Shown piece by piece: positions 52,105 to 62,049 of a DNA stretch of 64,000 nt. Position numbers and translations under genes: made by a program. The number at the start of each line of letters is the position of its first letter. Positions within the stretch are counted from its first letter, which is position 1. Source of the stretch: Bosea sp. RAC05 (lineage in GTDB: Bacteria > Pseudomonadota > Alphaproteobacteria > Rhizobiales > Beijerinckiaceae); NCBI RefSeq assembly GCF_001713455.1, contig NZ_CP016464.1, positions 3,396,001 to 3,460,000 on the forward strand, in the 5' to 3' direction. Under the pieces are notes generated by a model, which did not search any database, was not told the origin of the DNA, and worked only from the letters and a program-made list of their open reading frames with translations.

Positions 52105-54930
52105 CTATCCGAAGGCGCCGATCTCGTGCTGGATCGCGCCGGAGATCTCGCGCAGCAGCTCGAACAGGCCCTGCATCGGCGCGATCACGTCGCGGTGCAG
52201 CGCCTCATAGGTGCCGGTCTCGCGCGGGCCCGGCGGCTCGCCGAAATCGAGCCCGATGGTCGGGTCGGGTCGCAGCGGGAAGATGTCGGCGAGCAGCGCC
52301 AGGCAGGCCGGCACGTCGAGCCGCAGCAGCCGCTCGACCAGCACCTCGCGGGTGATGCCGGCATGGGGCCGGAAATCCGGGATATGGCTGGCGCGCAGCC
52401 AGATGCCGTGCATCGCCGCCAGCCGCAGCGCATGCAGCGCCACCAGCCGCGCCGGCATCTCCGGCACATCGGTCGCAGCCGTCCGCAGCTTCAGCGCGTC
52501 CGAGGACAACCGCCAGAACAGGCTGCGCAGCGAAGGCGCGAGATCGAGCCGCGACAGCGCCTCGCCGACCGCGAGCAGCTCGTCTCGCCGGCCCTCGCGC
52601 ACGGTGCGCCGCGCCCGGTCGAACCAGCTGCCGGGGTCGAGCGAGTCAAGATAGGCGCGCAGCACGTCGAGGTCGCTGGCGGCGAGCGCATGCTCCGCCA
52701 GGCGATAGGCCCGGTCGAAGCGGTCGGAGCGCTCGCGCATCGCGTTGAACAGATCGGGCGCGCGCGCCGCCGCCTGGCCGATGCCGTGGACGCTGTTGGC
52801 GAGCCAGCCGAGCTGCTGCAGGATCGCGTTGTTGGGGATCGCGCGCAGCTCGCGCGGATGGCGGATACGCGTCGGCCCGCCGGCATCGCTCTGGCGCGCG
52901 GCGGGGCGCGAGCCGGTCTTGTCGAGCAGCGAGGGGCCGAAGGTGCCGATCAGCGCGGCATAGCCGGGGTCGTCGACCAGCGCCGTCATTTCCTCGCGCA
53001 CGGTCTGGAAGAACTCGCTGGCGAAGTCGGGCTCGTCATAGATCGGATCGGCGACCTCCTCCGCCACGGGCACCAGCACCGCTTCCGCGATGCGCCCGAC
53101 GGTCGCCGCCGCCAGCAGCGGCGTGCCGAACATCAGATAGCCGTCGCTGCCCTGGAAGCTGGTTTCGCGCACCGAGCGCAGGCCGGCCCTGGCGAAGGCC
53201 GCGCGCGCCCAGGCGGGTTCGAGATAGGCCAGCCGGTCGGCGAGGCTGCCCGGATGGGCGCCGCGCCCGGCGGATTCGCCATGGGTGTCGAAGATGACGA
53301 GCTCGACCTCGGCGAGGTCGTAGCGGCGCAGCAGCTCGCAGATGCGGATGCGCAGCCGCTCGATCCAGAAGGTCGCCGCGACCTGCCCGATATAGCGGCC
53401 GGAATCGGAATAGCCGAACTGCACGCAGAAGCGGCCATGGCGCTTGAGATAGGCGCGGAAATGCGGGCTGCGCAGCGCCTCGTCGATGATGCGCGGCCCC
53501 TGCTCCAGCGCGTCTTCCGTCTCGAACAGCGGCGAGATCTCGACGCGGTCGGCGATGCCGAAGCGGCTGGCGAGCCAGAGCGCGCAGAGCAGCGTGTAGC
53601 CGGTCTCGGTCTCGGCCACGAGAAACCGCACCGCCTTCGTGCCATCCACATGCTTCACGATCTGCGCGATCGTCATCAGCATGCGCGTCGCCGAGGCGCG
53701 CTCGGCCGCCAGCGCGCCGAAATCAACCGCGATCGGCGCGACTTTCGCCAACAAACCGTTCACCGCCGAGAGAAAGGCGCGTCGCTGCGCCGGCTGCGTC
53801 GGCTCCTCGTCGAGCGGGATCACGCCGCGCATGGCGTTGTGGAGCTGCGAGGCGTTGAGCCGGAAATGCGGCAGCGCGATCGAGACGCCATGGGCGACGC
53901 AGCCGGCCCTGACCAGGCAGAGCGCCATCGTCGTGTCGTCGTCGCCAGACAGCGCGATGGCCTCGTCCAGCGCCGCGATCAGGCGCGATGCTTCGGGCAG
54001 CGCCGCCTCGCGCTCGTTGACCAGCGCCAGCGCGAAGGTCTGCAGCGCCGGCAGGGCCGGCTGAGTCGTGATCGGCGGCGCCAGCGCCAGCTGCCGCTCG
54101 ACCGCCGCCAGCGCCGTGCCGACCAGCTCGCGCACGGCGGCGGTTGCCGGCACGGCCGGCAGCTTCTCCAGGATGCGCGCGAACTGGCCCTGCTTCGATT
54201 CCAGCCGGTAGCGCAGCGTGTCCCACCAGCCGATATCGGTGCGCCCGTCGGTGTCGCAGCCGACCCAGGAGGCGAGGATGACCGGGCACGGCGCCAGTTC
54301 GTGCCAGCGCTCGGGCGCGAGCCCCTGCGCAGCCCGCAGCAGCGCGGCGTTCAGGCGGTCGATCGCGTCGCGGGCGTGGCGCACGGCATAGCGCGCCTGC
54401 TCGAACTCGTCCTGCAGCGTGATCCGCCCATCGGGCCGGAAGGACAGCGCGGCATCGCCGATCACCGCCTCGCCGCCCGCCTCCCCGCTGGCCTGCGCGG
54501 CGAGCGCATGGGCGAGCCTGCGGCTCATGCCGAAGGTCGGATGGGCCGTGAAGACGGCCGCGAAGCGCAGCCGCTCGACGGCCTCGCGATAGGCGGCCAC
54601 CGGATCCGGCGCGCCGCACGCAGCGCCCGAGAGCATTCCGGCGAGCGCGGCGAAGGCGGCCTCGCCATCGCCGTCGAGCCCGACATAGGCCGCCAGCCGC
54701 CCGGCGCGCTGGCGCAGCGCCTCCCGCCCCAGCTGCCGCACCAGCGCGCAGGCCGCCTCGACGTCGAGCTCGCCACGGTCCATCCGCCGCGTCAGCCACA
54801 GCGTCACGCGCAGGACCGGGTTGCCGAAGGGGTCCTCGCGCGCATCGCCCCGGGCCTGGGCGATCTCGGCCAGCAGCCGCGCGGCCAGCGCCGCTTCGTC
54901 CCCGATCGCGCTCTCGACCCCGTCATTCAT
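52105..54930 (-). CDS. Phosphoenolpyruvate carboxylase-like protein (divergent)
   Basis: 941 residues, the size of bacterial PEP carboxylase, which makes oxaloacetate from PEP and bicarbonate. Recognisable motifs are [11 protein letters not shown] (128-138; catalytic His kept, the usual E of HPTE replaced), [11 protein letters not shown] (~505; normally GYSDSxKDxG) and [14 protein letters not shown] (~540; normally FHGRGGxxGRGGxP). The usual C-terminal ...RNTG end is missing; the protein ends EIGAFG. The active-site His/Arg framework is only partly kept, so it may be a paralogue with altered activity. Confidence 0.8.
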   Translation of the reverse strand: MNDGVESAIGDEAALAARLLAEIAQARGDAREDPFGNPVLRVTLWLTRRMDRGELDVEAACALVRQLGREALRQRAGRLAAYVGLDGDGEAAFAALAGMLSGAACGAPDPVAAYREAVERLRFAAVFTAHPTFGMSRRLAHALAAQASGEAGGEAVIGDAALSFRPDGRITLQDEFEQARYAVRHARDAIDRLNAALLRAAQGLAPERWHELAPCPVILASWVGCDTDGRTDIGWWDTLRYRLESKQGQFARILEKLPAVPATAAVRELVGTALAAVERQLALAPPITTQPALPALQTFALALVNEREAALPEASRLIAALDEAIALSGDDDTTMALCLVRAGCVAHGVSIALPHFRLNASQLHNAMRGVIPLDEEPTQPAQRRAFLSAVNGLLAKVAPIAVDFGALAAERASATRMLMTIAQIVKHVDGTKAVRFLVAETETGYTLLCALWLASRFGIADRVEISPLFETEDALEQGPRIIDEALRSPHFRAYLKRHGRFCVQFGYSDSGRYIGQVAATFWIERLRIRICELLRRYDLAEVELVIFDTHGESAGRGAHPGSLADRLAYLEPAWARAAFARAGLRSVRETSFQGSDGYLMFGTPLLAAATVGRIAEAVLVPVAEEVADPIYDEPDFASEFFQTVREEMTALVDDPGYAALIGTFGPSLLDKTGSRPAARQSDAGGPTRIRHPRELRAIPNNAILQQLGWLANSVHGIGQAAARAPDLFNAMRERSDRFDRAYRLAEHALAASDLDVLRAYLDSLDPGSWFDRARRTVREGRRDELLAVGEALSRLDLAPSLRSLFWRLSSDALKLRTAATDVPEMPARLVALHALRLAAMHGIWLRASHIPDFRPHAGITREVLVERLLRLDVPACLALLADIFPLRPDPTIGLDFGEPPGPRETGTYEALHRDVIAPMQGLFELLREISGAIQHEIGAFG

Positions 54931-55109
54931 CGCTCATCCTCCCGGAATCGGCCGAGGCAAATTTCAGACCGGCCCGTTTCAGGCCGGAACCGCACGGGCG
55001 CGCAAGGCGGCACGGCATGGCTCTTGCTGGCAACGCCCGCCCGTCTTGCCGGTCCCGCCCGGCATGCGATGCTCGCCCGCGCCCCGTCCATGCCTTGCCG
55101 GAGATGCCG

Positions 55110-55844
55110 ATGCACGCCTTGTCCGCCGCAGGTCTGCCCGAGCCTGACACGACTGCCGCCTCGATCGTCCTGCCGGCCCGGCCCGAGCCGCTGCGTCTCG
55201 ATCCCGGCCGCACCGCGCTGATCGTCGTCGACATGCAGAACGCCTATGCCTCGGCGGGTGGCTACATCGACCTCGCCGGCTTCGACATCGCCGGCACGCC
55301 CGCCGTGGTCCGGCAGGTCGCGCTGGCGGCGGACGCGGCCCGCCGCGCCGGCATCCCCGTGATCTTCCTGCAGAACGGCTGGGACGCTGAGTATCGCGAG
55401 GCGGGCGGCCCGGGCTCGCCGAACTGGCACAAGTCGAACGCGCTGAAGACGATGCGCCGCAAGCCCGAACTCGACGGCAAGCTGCTGGCCAAGGGCGGCT
55501 GGGACTATGCCATCGTCGATGCGCTGACGCCGCAGCCGGGCGATCTCATCGTGCCCAAGCCGCGCTACAGCGTCTTCTTCAACACCAACATCGACAGCCT
55601 GCTGCGGGCACGCGGCATCCGCAATCTGGTCTTCACCGGCATTGCCACCAATGTCTGCGTCGAATCCTCGCTGCGCGACGCCTTCCATCTCGAATATTTC
55701 AGCGTCGTGCTGGAAGATGCCACCCATGCCGCCGGGCCGGACTTCGCCCAGAAGGCCGCGCTCTACAACATCGAGACCTTCTTCGGCTGGGTCTCGACCG
55801 TCGCCGATTTCGCCGGCGCGGTCTGCCAGCAACCGCCCGCCTGA
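55110..55844 (+). CDS. RutB-like isochorismatase-family amidohydrolase
   Basis: 244 residues from the ATG at 55110 (GGAG seven bases before). The catalytic triad positions are the Asp in [10 protein letters not shown], the Lys in VPKPRYSVF and the Cys in [34 protein letters not shown] is also as in RutB, the (per)oxyureidoacrylate amidohydrolase of the Rut pyrimidine pathway. The rest of a rut operon is not here. A carbamoylase-type M20 gene and an EamA transporter follow on the same strand. Confidence 0.88.
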   Translation: MHALSAAGLPEPDTTAASIVLPARPEPLRLDPGRTALIVVDMQNAYASAGGYIDLAGFDIAGTPAVVRQVALAADAARRAGIPVIFLQNGWDAEYREAGGPGSPNWHKSNALKTMRRKPELDGKLLAKGGWDYAIVDALTPQPGDLIVPKPRYSVFFNTNIDSLLRARGIRNLVFTGIATNVCVESSLRDAFHLEYFSVVLEDATHAAGPDFAQKAALYNIETFFGWVSTVADFAGAVCQQPPA

Positions 55845-55891
55845 GCCTGAAACACCCCTCGCCGCCCCGCCTGCCCGAAAGCGAGCCCGCC

Positions 55892-57094
55892 ATGTCTGCC
55901 GTCGACACCGAAGCCTTCCTGCGTGATCTCTACGAGCTGCGCGCCATCGGCACCTTCAAGTCCGGGGTCCATCGCCCGACCTATTCGCCCCAGGACATGG
56001 AAGCCCGCCGCTGGCTGATGGCCAAGCTGACCGAATGCGGGCTGGAGGCCTCGATCGACGGCATCGGCAATGTCTATGGCCGCCATCCCGGCCCCGGCCC
56101 GCATCTGCTCGTCGGCAGCCATATCGAATCGCAGAACGAGGCCGGCTGGCTCGACGGCGCGCTCGGCGTCGTCGCCGGCGTCGCTCTCGCTCGGGCAGGC
56201 CTGCCCGTCGATGTCTGCGCCTTCGCTGATGAGGAGGGTCATTTCAGCCTCAGCCTGCCCGGCAGCCGCTCGATGATCGGCGATCTCACCGAAGAGGCGA
56301 TCGACGGCGCCCGCAATCGCACCGACGGCACGCCGCTGCGCGAGGCCCTGCGCGCCGCCGGACTCGAGGGCCTGCCGCGCCGGCAGCTCGAGATCGGCCG
56401 CTACAAGGGCTATTACGAGATGCATATCGAGCAGGGCACGCAGCTCGAAGAGGCGGGCCTGCGGCTCGGCGTCGTCACCGGGATCGTCGCGATCTGGCAG
56501 TGGCGCATCGTCGTCGAGGGCCAGCAGGACCATGCCGGCGGCACCACCATGGCCGAGCGGAAGGATGCGGGCTTGAGCGCGGTCAGGCTGCTCGCGGCGA
56601 TCGACGCCGAGTTCCCACGTCTCGTCGGCGAGCGCACGACCTGGACCACCGGCCGCTTCCGGCTCGAGCCCGACGCCCCCAACATCATCCCCGGCCGCGC
56701 CGAAATCCTGTTCCAGTTCCGCGACGTCTCGGTGGCGGTGCTGGAGCGGCTGGAGGCGGGGCTCAGGTCGCTGGTGCAGGAGGCCAACCGTCGCGAGCGC
56801 TGCAGGATCACGCTCTCCTCCGTCTCGAAGGCGGTGCCGGCGCTCTGCGACCCCGCCATGATGCAGGCCCTTTCCGAGGCCGCCGAAGCCGTCGCGCCCG
56901 GCGCCTGGCAGACCATGCCGTCCGGCGCCGGCCATGATGCGCAGGTCATCGCCCGCACCATGCCGGCCTCGATGCTGTTCGTGCCCTCGATCGGCGGCAT
57001 CTCGCATCACTGGACCGAGGACACGAAGGACGAGGATCTGGCGCTCGGGATCGAGGTGCTGCACGGCGCGGCCGGGCGCTTCCTGGCGGGGTAG
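55892..57094 (+). CDS. Zn-dependent hydantoinase/carbamoylase-family amidase (M20)
   Basis: 400 residues. Metal-binding segments are LLVGSHIESQNEAGWLDGAL, CAFADEEGHFSLSLPGS and MHIEQGTQLEE, plus the late SGAGHDAQ. The dimerisation-domain motif GQQDHAGGTTMAERKD is typical of beta-ureidopropionase/allantoate amidohydrolase/N-carbamoyl-amino-acid hydrolase. Which ureide it cleaves cannot be told. It lies 47 bases after the RutB-like gene, so both should act on related N-carbamoyl compounds. Confidence 0.9.
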   Translation: MSAVDTEAFLRDLYELRAIGTFKSGVHRPTYSPQDMEARRWLMAKLTECGLEASIDGIGNVYGRHPGPGPHLLVGSHIESQNEAGWLDGALGVVAGVALARAGLPVDVCAFADEEGHFSLSLPGSRSMIGDLTEEAIDGARNRTDGTPLREALRAAGLEGLPRRQLEIGRYKGYYEMHIEQGTQLEEAGLRLGVVTGIVAIWQWRIVVEGQQDHAGGTTMAERKDAGLSAVRLLAAIDAEFPRLVGERTTWTTGRFRLEPDAPNIIPGRAEILFQFRDVSVAVLERLEAGLRSLVQEANRRERCRITLSSVSKAVPALCDPAMMQALSEAAEAVAPGAWQTMPSGAGHDAQVIARTMPASMLFVPSIGGISHHWTEDTKDEDLALGIEVLHGAAGRFLAG

Positions 57095-57214
57095 ACCGCG
57101 CCGGGCGCAGGGTTGCGTCACTGCTGGCGCCCCTTGCCCGGCGGCGACCGCGCCCGCATAGGAGCCGGCACAGCCGGAGCCGTTCTCCGGCCCCGTGCCT
57201 TGCGAAAGCCCCTC

Positions 57215-58132
57215 GTGTCAGACCTCGCCTCTCCCGCTCCGGCCGCCCTGGCGCGCCGACGCCTCTGGCTCGGCATCGGCTGCGGCCTGCTGACGAGCCT
57301 GATCTGGGGCGTGCAGTCCGTGGTCTCGCGCCAGTCGGTGGCGGATGGGCTGAGCGCGGCCGACGTCACCATCCTGCGCTTCGTCGTGGCGTCGCTCATC
57401 CTTCTGCCGCTCGCGCGGCGGCGGATGCGGCCCTTTCCGGTCGGCGCGCTCGGCTGGCGGCGCGCGCTGATCCTGACCGCGCTGGCCGGCGCACCCTATG
57501 CCCTTGTCCTCGTCGGCGGCGCGACCTTCGCCCCGGCGCTGCACGCCTCGGTCATCGTCCCCGGCCTGATCCCCGTGATGACGGTGGCGCTGGCCTTCCT
57601 CGTGCTGGGCGAGAGACCGGGGCCGCTGCGGCTGCTCGGCCTCGCGCTGGTGCTGGCCGGCATCGGTGCCTTCGGCTGGCAGGCCTTCGGGGAATCGGGC
57701 GCGGGGGCCGGCGCCTGGATCGGCGATCTCTTCTTCGTCACCAACGCGGTGATGTGGTCGGTCTTCGGGCTTCTGGCGCTGCGCTGGCGGACGGACGCGA
57801 TCGACGTCACCATCGCGACCTGCCTGCTCTCGCTGCTGATCCTGCCGGTGTTCGCGGCGACCATGCCGATCCGGCTCGGCGAGGTCGCCTGGTCGGCGAT
57901 CGCGCTGCAGGCGCTCTATCAGGGCGCGCTGGTCGGCGTCGGCGCGCTGTTTCTCTACACCAAATCGGTCGAGCTGCTGGGCGCCGGGCGCGCGACGCTG
58001 TTCCTGCCGCTCAACCCGGTCGTCACCGCGCTCGCAGCGATCCTGCTGCTCGGCGAATATCCCTCCCCCATCGAGGTCGCCGGCATGGTGCTGGTGATCG
58101 CCGGCATGAGCGTGGCGCTGCGGGCGCGATAA
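57215..58132 (+). CDS. EamA/DMT-family transporter
   Basis: 305 residues from a GTG at 57215; the frame extends upstream to 57113 without a good start. It has ten hydrophobic helices in two EamA repeats (SLIWGVQSVVSRQSVADGLS and DLFFVTNAVMWSVFGLLALR start each half). Family members export or import small metabolites. It follows the RutB/carbamoylase genes on the same strand after 120 bases and may move their substrate or product. Confidence 0.88.
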   Translation: MSDLASPAPAALARRRLWLGIGCGLLTSLIWGVQSVVSRQSVADGLSAADVTILRFVVASLILLPLARRRMRPFPVGALGWRRALILTALAGAPYALVLVGGATFAPALHASVIVPGLIPVMTVALAFLVLGERPGPLRLLGLALVLAGIGAFGWQAFGESGAGAGAWIGDLFFVTNAVMWSVFGLLALRWRTDAIDVTIATCLLSLLILPVFAATMPIRLGEVAWSAIALQALYQGALVGVGALFLYTKSVELLGAGRATLFLPLNPVVTALAAILLLGEYPSPIEVAGMVLVIAGMSVALRAR

Positions 58133-58142
58133 GGCAGACGCG

Positions 58143-58637
58143 TCAGTGCCGGCCGATCCAGCGGCGCACCCGGCCGCGATAGGCCAGCCAGGCCGGGCCG
58201 AACAGCGCCTCGAGATGGCGCTCCTCGCGCGCGATGGCGAGCTTCAGGACCAGGGCCGCGGCGACGAACCCAGTCACGATCAGCCAGAGATTGCCGAAGC
58301 CGAGGCCGGCCCCGACCATCATCAGGGTGTTGCCGAGATAGATCGGGTTGCGGCTGATCGCGAAGGGCCCGCTCTCGACCAGCGCAGTCGCGGCGCGATG
58401 CGGCAGGATGTTGGCCCGCGCCCTTGCCATCGTCGCCATCGCGGAGAGGTCGAAGCCGGCGCCGACCGCCAGCAGCGCCCAGCCCAGGGGGCCGAGCCAG
58501 CCCGCAAGCGCGCCGTCGGGCGCAGGATACGGCAGCGGCAGCAGCCTCTGCAGCGCCATCGCGATCAGGATCGCCCCGCCATAGAACAAGGGTGGCCAGG
58601 GAATGCGGTTGGGCCGCTCCGTCGCTGCGTCGCTCAT
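58143..58637 (-). CDS. Isoprenylcysteine carboxyl methyltransferase-like (PEMT/Ste14) membrane protein
   Basis: 164 residues with four membrane helices. The conserved core SGPFAISRNPIYLGNTLMMV and the end REERHLEALFGPAWLAYRGRVRRWI match the bacterial ICMT/phospholipid-methyltransferase-like family. Members probably methylate a lipid-like substrate with SAM. It is convergent with the EamA gene. Confidence 0.88.
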   Translation of the reverse strand: MSDAATERPNRIPWPPLFYGGAILIAMALQRLLPLPYPAPDGALAGWLGPLGWALLAVGAGFDLSAMATMARARANILPHRAATALVESGPFAISRNPIYLGNTLMMVGAGLGFGNLWLIVTGFVAAALVLKLAIAREERHLEALFGPAWLAYRGRVRRWIGRH

Positions 58638-58689
58638 CGCGATCTCCTCGTGACGGTGGCGGCCGGCCCGCCCTCAGCCCGTGTGATCC

Positions 58690-59198
58690 TCAGCCCTTGT
58701 GATCCTTGGCGATGGGCTCGACATAAGCCAGCCCCATATCCCAGGGAAAATAGATCCAGGTGTCCTGGCTGACCTCGGTGACGAAGGTGTCGACGGTGGG
58801 CACGCCGGCGGGCTTGGCGTAGACCGTGGCGAAATGCGCGTTCGGCAGCATCTCCCGCACGACGCGGGCGGTTTTGCCGGTGTCGGTGAGGTCGTCGACG
58901 ACGAGCACGCCCCGGCCCCGGCCGTCGCCGATCGCCTTGATCGAGGGGCGACGTCCTTGAGGACCTTGAGCTCGGTCTGGTTCTTGTAGTCGTGATAGCT
59001 GGCGACGCAGACCGTCTCGATCAGGCGCAGGCCGAGTTCCCGGCAGATGATCGCCGCCGGCACCAGCCCGCCACGGGTGATGCAGACGATCGCCTCGAAA
59101 GGCCCCTTCTCCGCCAGCCGCCAGGCGAGCGCCCGGGCATCGCGGTGGAACTGGTCCCAGGAAACGGGGAAAGCCTTGTTGGAGGTCGGCTCGGCCAT
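58690..59198 (-). pseudogene. gpt: Xanthine phosphoribosyltransferase gene broken by a one-base deletion
   Basis: The first part (residues 1 to ~85: [20 protein letters not shown], then [19 protein letters not shown]) and the second part ([20 protein letters not shown], then [20 protein letters not shown]) together make one complete XGPRT of about 169 residues. They lie in different frames. The junction is the G4 run at 58945-58948 (C4 on the coding strand); one more base there would restore a continuous [14 protein letters not shown]. The enzyme salvages xanthine and guanine with PRPP. This is either a recent disruption or a sequencing error in a homopolymer. Confidence 0.9.
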
Positions 59199-59314
59199 GG
59201 CGCGGAGGCTCCGGATCGGTGCGGGGCGAATTGCCCTTCAGCCCGTGGCAAAACCCTATCGGCGCGCCGCTGGCAAGAGGCCACGCACCGCTCGTCCCCG
59301 CAAAAGCCCTTGCG

Positions 59315-60073
59315 TCAGGCGCTCAGCTTCGCCTGCTCGGCTGCGATCATCGCCTTCACGGCCTCCATGGCGGTCGCCAGCGCGACGGGATCGCGCGAGC
59401 GCACCACGACATTGGTGTCCGGCCCGGTCTCCGAGAAGAACGGATAGGAGCCGATCGAGACGTCCGGATGAGCCTTGGCGACCTCGGCCAGCGCCGTGCC
59501 GATATCGCCCTCGCGCAGACCGGCGCGGACCGTGTCGGACAGGATCTTCACCCCGGTCTTCAGCGTCGGCGCGACGACGTCGAGCATGGCCTGCATGATC
59601 GAGGGCACGCCCGCCATCACATAGACATTGCCGATGGTGAAGCCTGGCGCCTTCGACACCGAATTGGCGATGAGATCGGCCCCGGCGGGAATCCGCGCCA
59701 TCCGCAGCCGCGCCTCGTTGAGCTGGTCGGGCGGGAAGCGCTCGGCCAGCATCGCGATGGCGCGCGGGTCGTGGTCGATCGAGACGCCGAAGGCAGCCGC
59801 CACCGAATCGGCGGTGATGTCGTCATGGGTGGGGCCGATGCCGCCGGTGGTGAAGATGTAGGTGTAGCGCGCGCGCAGCGCGTTCAGCGCCGCGACGATC
59901 TCCTCCTGCACGTCCGGCACAACCCGGACCTCGCGCAGCTCGATGCCGATATTGGTCAGATACTCGGCGATGTAGCCGATGTTCTTGTCCTTGGTCCGGC
60001 CCGACAGGATCTCGTCGCCGATGACCAGGATCGCGGCCGTCACGCTGGCCGGGGAAGAGGTGGTCTCGCTCAT
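59315..60073 (-). CDS. CinA/MoaB-type molybdopterin-binding domain protein
   Basis: 252 residues. [20 protein letters not shown] and [19 protein letters not shown] are the MoCF/CinA N-terminal signatures. The C-terminal amidase domain of full CinA (PncC) is absent, so this is the short form often annotated competence/damage-inducible protein A. COG1058-type short forms act in nucleotide-sugar or NAD repair; the true substrate here is unknown. Confidence 0.9.
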   Translation of the reverse strand: MSETTSSPASVTAAILVIGDEILSGRTKDKNIGYIAEYLTNIGIELREVRVVPDVQEEIVAALNALRARYTYIFTTGGIGPTHDDITADSVAAAFGVSIDHDPRAIAMLAERFPPDQLNEARLRMARIPAGADLIANSVSKAPGFTIGNVYVMAGVPSIMQAMLDVVAPTLKTGVKILSDTVRAGLREGDIGTALAEVAKAHPDVSIGSYPFFSETGPDTNVVVRSRDPVALATAMEAVKAMIAAEQAKLSA

Positions 60074-60178
60074 GGTCGTTCCAGCTCCTGGCTGCGGCGC
60101 GAGGCGCGCTCCGCCTCCTGGCGCCGCTACTGCTAGGGCTTTGCCGGCGCCGGCTCAAGCGGCGCCTTCGCCGCGCCC

Positions 60179-61057
60179 TCAGCCGCCGATGACAGCCTCT
60201 TCGGCCGGCGTATGCGGGCGCTCGAAGACGAGATTGAGCCGCGTCTGCGCGCGCAGGGTATAGCCGCTGCGCTCCAGCAAAGCGGCGAGGTCGCTCTGCC
60301 AGCGCTGGCGCGAATCCTCGATGACGATCAGCCCCGGCCAGAGGCTCTGCGGCGCGTCGCGCAGGAAGGGTTCGAGGATCAGATCCTCCGCGCCCTCGAC
60401 ATCGAGCTTGATCGCGTCGAGACGCTCATAGCCCTCGTTCTGGACCAGCGCGAGCAGCGTCATCGCAGGAACCCGCACCGTGCTGCCGGCGCTCGAACGC
60501 AGGATGCGCACGCTCGATTCGCCGCGATTGGTCGGGTCGATAAACAGCGTCAGCTCGCCCGGCTTGTCGGCGAGCGCGCAGGCCACCGCCTTGACCGTGC
60601 CGAACGGGTTCTGCGCGATGTTGAAGGCCAGCCGCGCGAAGACCTCGGGCTGGGGCTCGACCGCGACGATGCGGGCGCTCGGCCCGGCCTTGGCCGCCAC
60701 GAAGAGCGAATACGCCCCGATATTGGCGCCGATATCGATGAAGCGGAAACCGTCACGCAGGCGCGAGGCCAGGATCTCGCGCTCGACGGGGTCGAAATAC
60801 TGCGGGGTGAACAGGACCCGCTTCTCGCAGACATTGCCGTCCGGATAGAGCCGCATGCGCGCGCCCAGCGACTCGATGTCGACCGGGCGCCCGGCGAGCG
60901 AACGCAGGCCGAGCCGGCGCAGGGCATAGGCGAACTTGCGGCCGAAGAAGCTGTCGGACGCACAGCGCGTCCAGGCGATGAGGCGCGACAAGCCGCGCGG
61001 CGGTGCGAAGGCGCCGTAAGGCTTGTCCTCCGCCTGTGAATGATCGATGCTGGCCAT
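60179..61057 (-). CDS. FkbM-family methyltransferase
   Basis: 292 residues from the ATG at 61057. SAM motif I is FRFIDIGANIGAYSLFVAAK, then IVAVEPQPEVFARLAFNI, and the FkbM-specific LDAIKLDVEGAEDLILEPF. Members O-methylate sugars or polyketides. No glycan cluster is adjacent, so the acceptor is unknown. It is divergent from map. Confidence 0.9.
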   Translation of the reverse strand: MASIDHSQAEDKPYGAFAPPRGLSRLIAWTRCASDSFFGRKFAYALRRLGLRSLAGRPVDIESLGARMRLYPDGNVCEKRVLFTPQYFDPVEREILASRLRDGFRFIDIGANIGAYSLFVAAKAGPSARIVAVEPQPEVFARLAFNIAQNPFGTVKAVACALADKPGELTLFIDPTNRGESSVRILRSSAGSTVRVPAMTLLALVQNEGYERLDAIKLDVEGAEDLILEPFLRDAPQSLWPGLIVIEDSRQRWQSDLAALLERSGYTLRAQTRLNLVFERPHTPAEEAVIGG

Positions 61058-61212
61058 GCTGCCGCCTGATACACGCGCGGGGCCTGTGACGCCAGCCGGC
61101 GCGACACGCCGAGGGTCAAAGCGACGTGAAGACGACGGCACGCAGGGCCGAGCCGCCTTGCGCCGTCCGCCAAACGCAATAGATAGGCCCGGCGAGGAGT
61201 TGTCCGGCGAAC

Positions 61213-62037
61213 ATGACCTTTGACGAGACACTGGGCCGGTCGCGGCACCGCGAGCCGGCCATCAAGATTCACGGCGCGGACGCCTTCGCGGCCATGCACA
61301 AGGCCGGCCGTCTGACGGCCGAGGGCCTCGACATGCTCGGCTCCTACGTCAAGCCCGGCGTCACCACCCAGCGTCTCGACGACCTCGCCTTCCAGTTCGC
61401 GCGCGACAATGGCGCCTATCCCGCCACTCTGTTCTACCGCGGCTACACCAAGTCGATCTGCACCTCGATCAACCATGTCGTCTGCCATGGCATTCCCGAC
61501 GACAAGCCGCTGCGCGACGGCGACATCCTGAACATCGACTACACGCTGATCGTCGATGGCTGGCACGGCGATTCGAGCCGGATGTACGGCGTCGGCGCGA
61601 TCTCGCGGAAGGCCGAGCGCCTGGTCGAGATCACCTATGAGAGCCTCATGCGCGGCATCAAGGCGGTGCGCGCCGGCGCCACCACCGGCGATATCGGCTT
61701 CGCCATCCAGCGCTATGCCGAGGCCGAGCGCTGCTCGGTGGTCAGGGATTTCTGCGGCCACGGCGTCGGCCGCAATTTCCACGACGCCCCCAACATCCTG
61801 CATTACGGCTCGCCGGGCGAAGGCCCGCAGCTGAAGCCCGGGATGATCTTCACCATCGAGCCGATGATCAATCTCGGCAAGGCGGGGGTGAAGGTGCTCT
61901 CCGACGGTTGGACCGCGGTGACGCGGGACCGCTCGCTCTCGGCCCAGTTCGAGCACACGATCGGCGTGACCGAGACCGGCTGCGAGATCTTCACGCTCTC
62001 GCCGTCGGGACGGGACAACCCGCTGGCCGCCGGCTAA
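61213..62037 (+). CDS. map: Methionine aminopeptidase, type I
   Basis: 274 residues. It removes the initiator Met from nascent proteins. The five metal ligands are visible: Asp in ILNIDYTLIVDG, Asp in WHGDSSRMYG, His in FCGHGVGRNFHD, Glu in MIFTIEPMINLG and Glu in SAQFEHTIGVT. The substrate His is in NHVVCHGIP. It is followed by an oppositely oriented hydrolase-like gene and then radC. Confidence 0.97.
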   Translation: MTFDETLGRSRHREPAIKIHGADAFAAMHKAGRLTAEGLDMLGSYVKPGVTTQRLDDLAFQFARDNGAYPATLFYRGYTKSICTSINHVVCHGIPDDKPLRDGDILNIDYTLIVDGWHGDSSRMYGVGAISRKAERLVEITYESLMRGIKAVRAGATTGDIGFAIQRYAEAERCSVVRDFCGHGVGRNFHDAPNILHYGSPGEGPQLKPGMIFTIEPMINLGKAGVKVLSDGWTAVTRDRSLSAQFEHTIGVTETGCEIFTLSPSGRDNPLAAG

Positions 62038-62049
62038 ACCGGGCCGACC

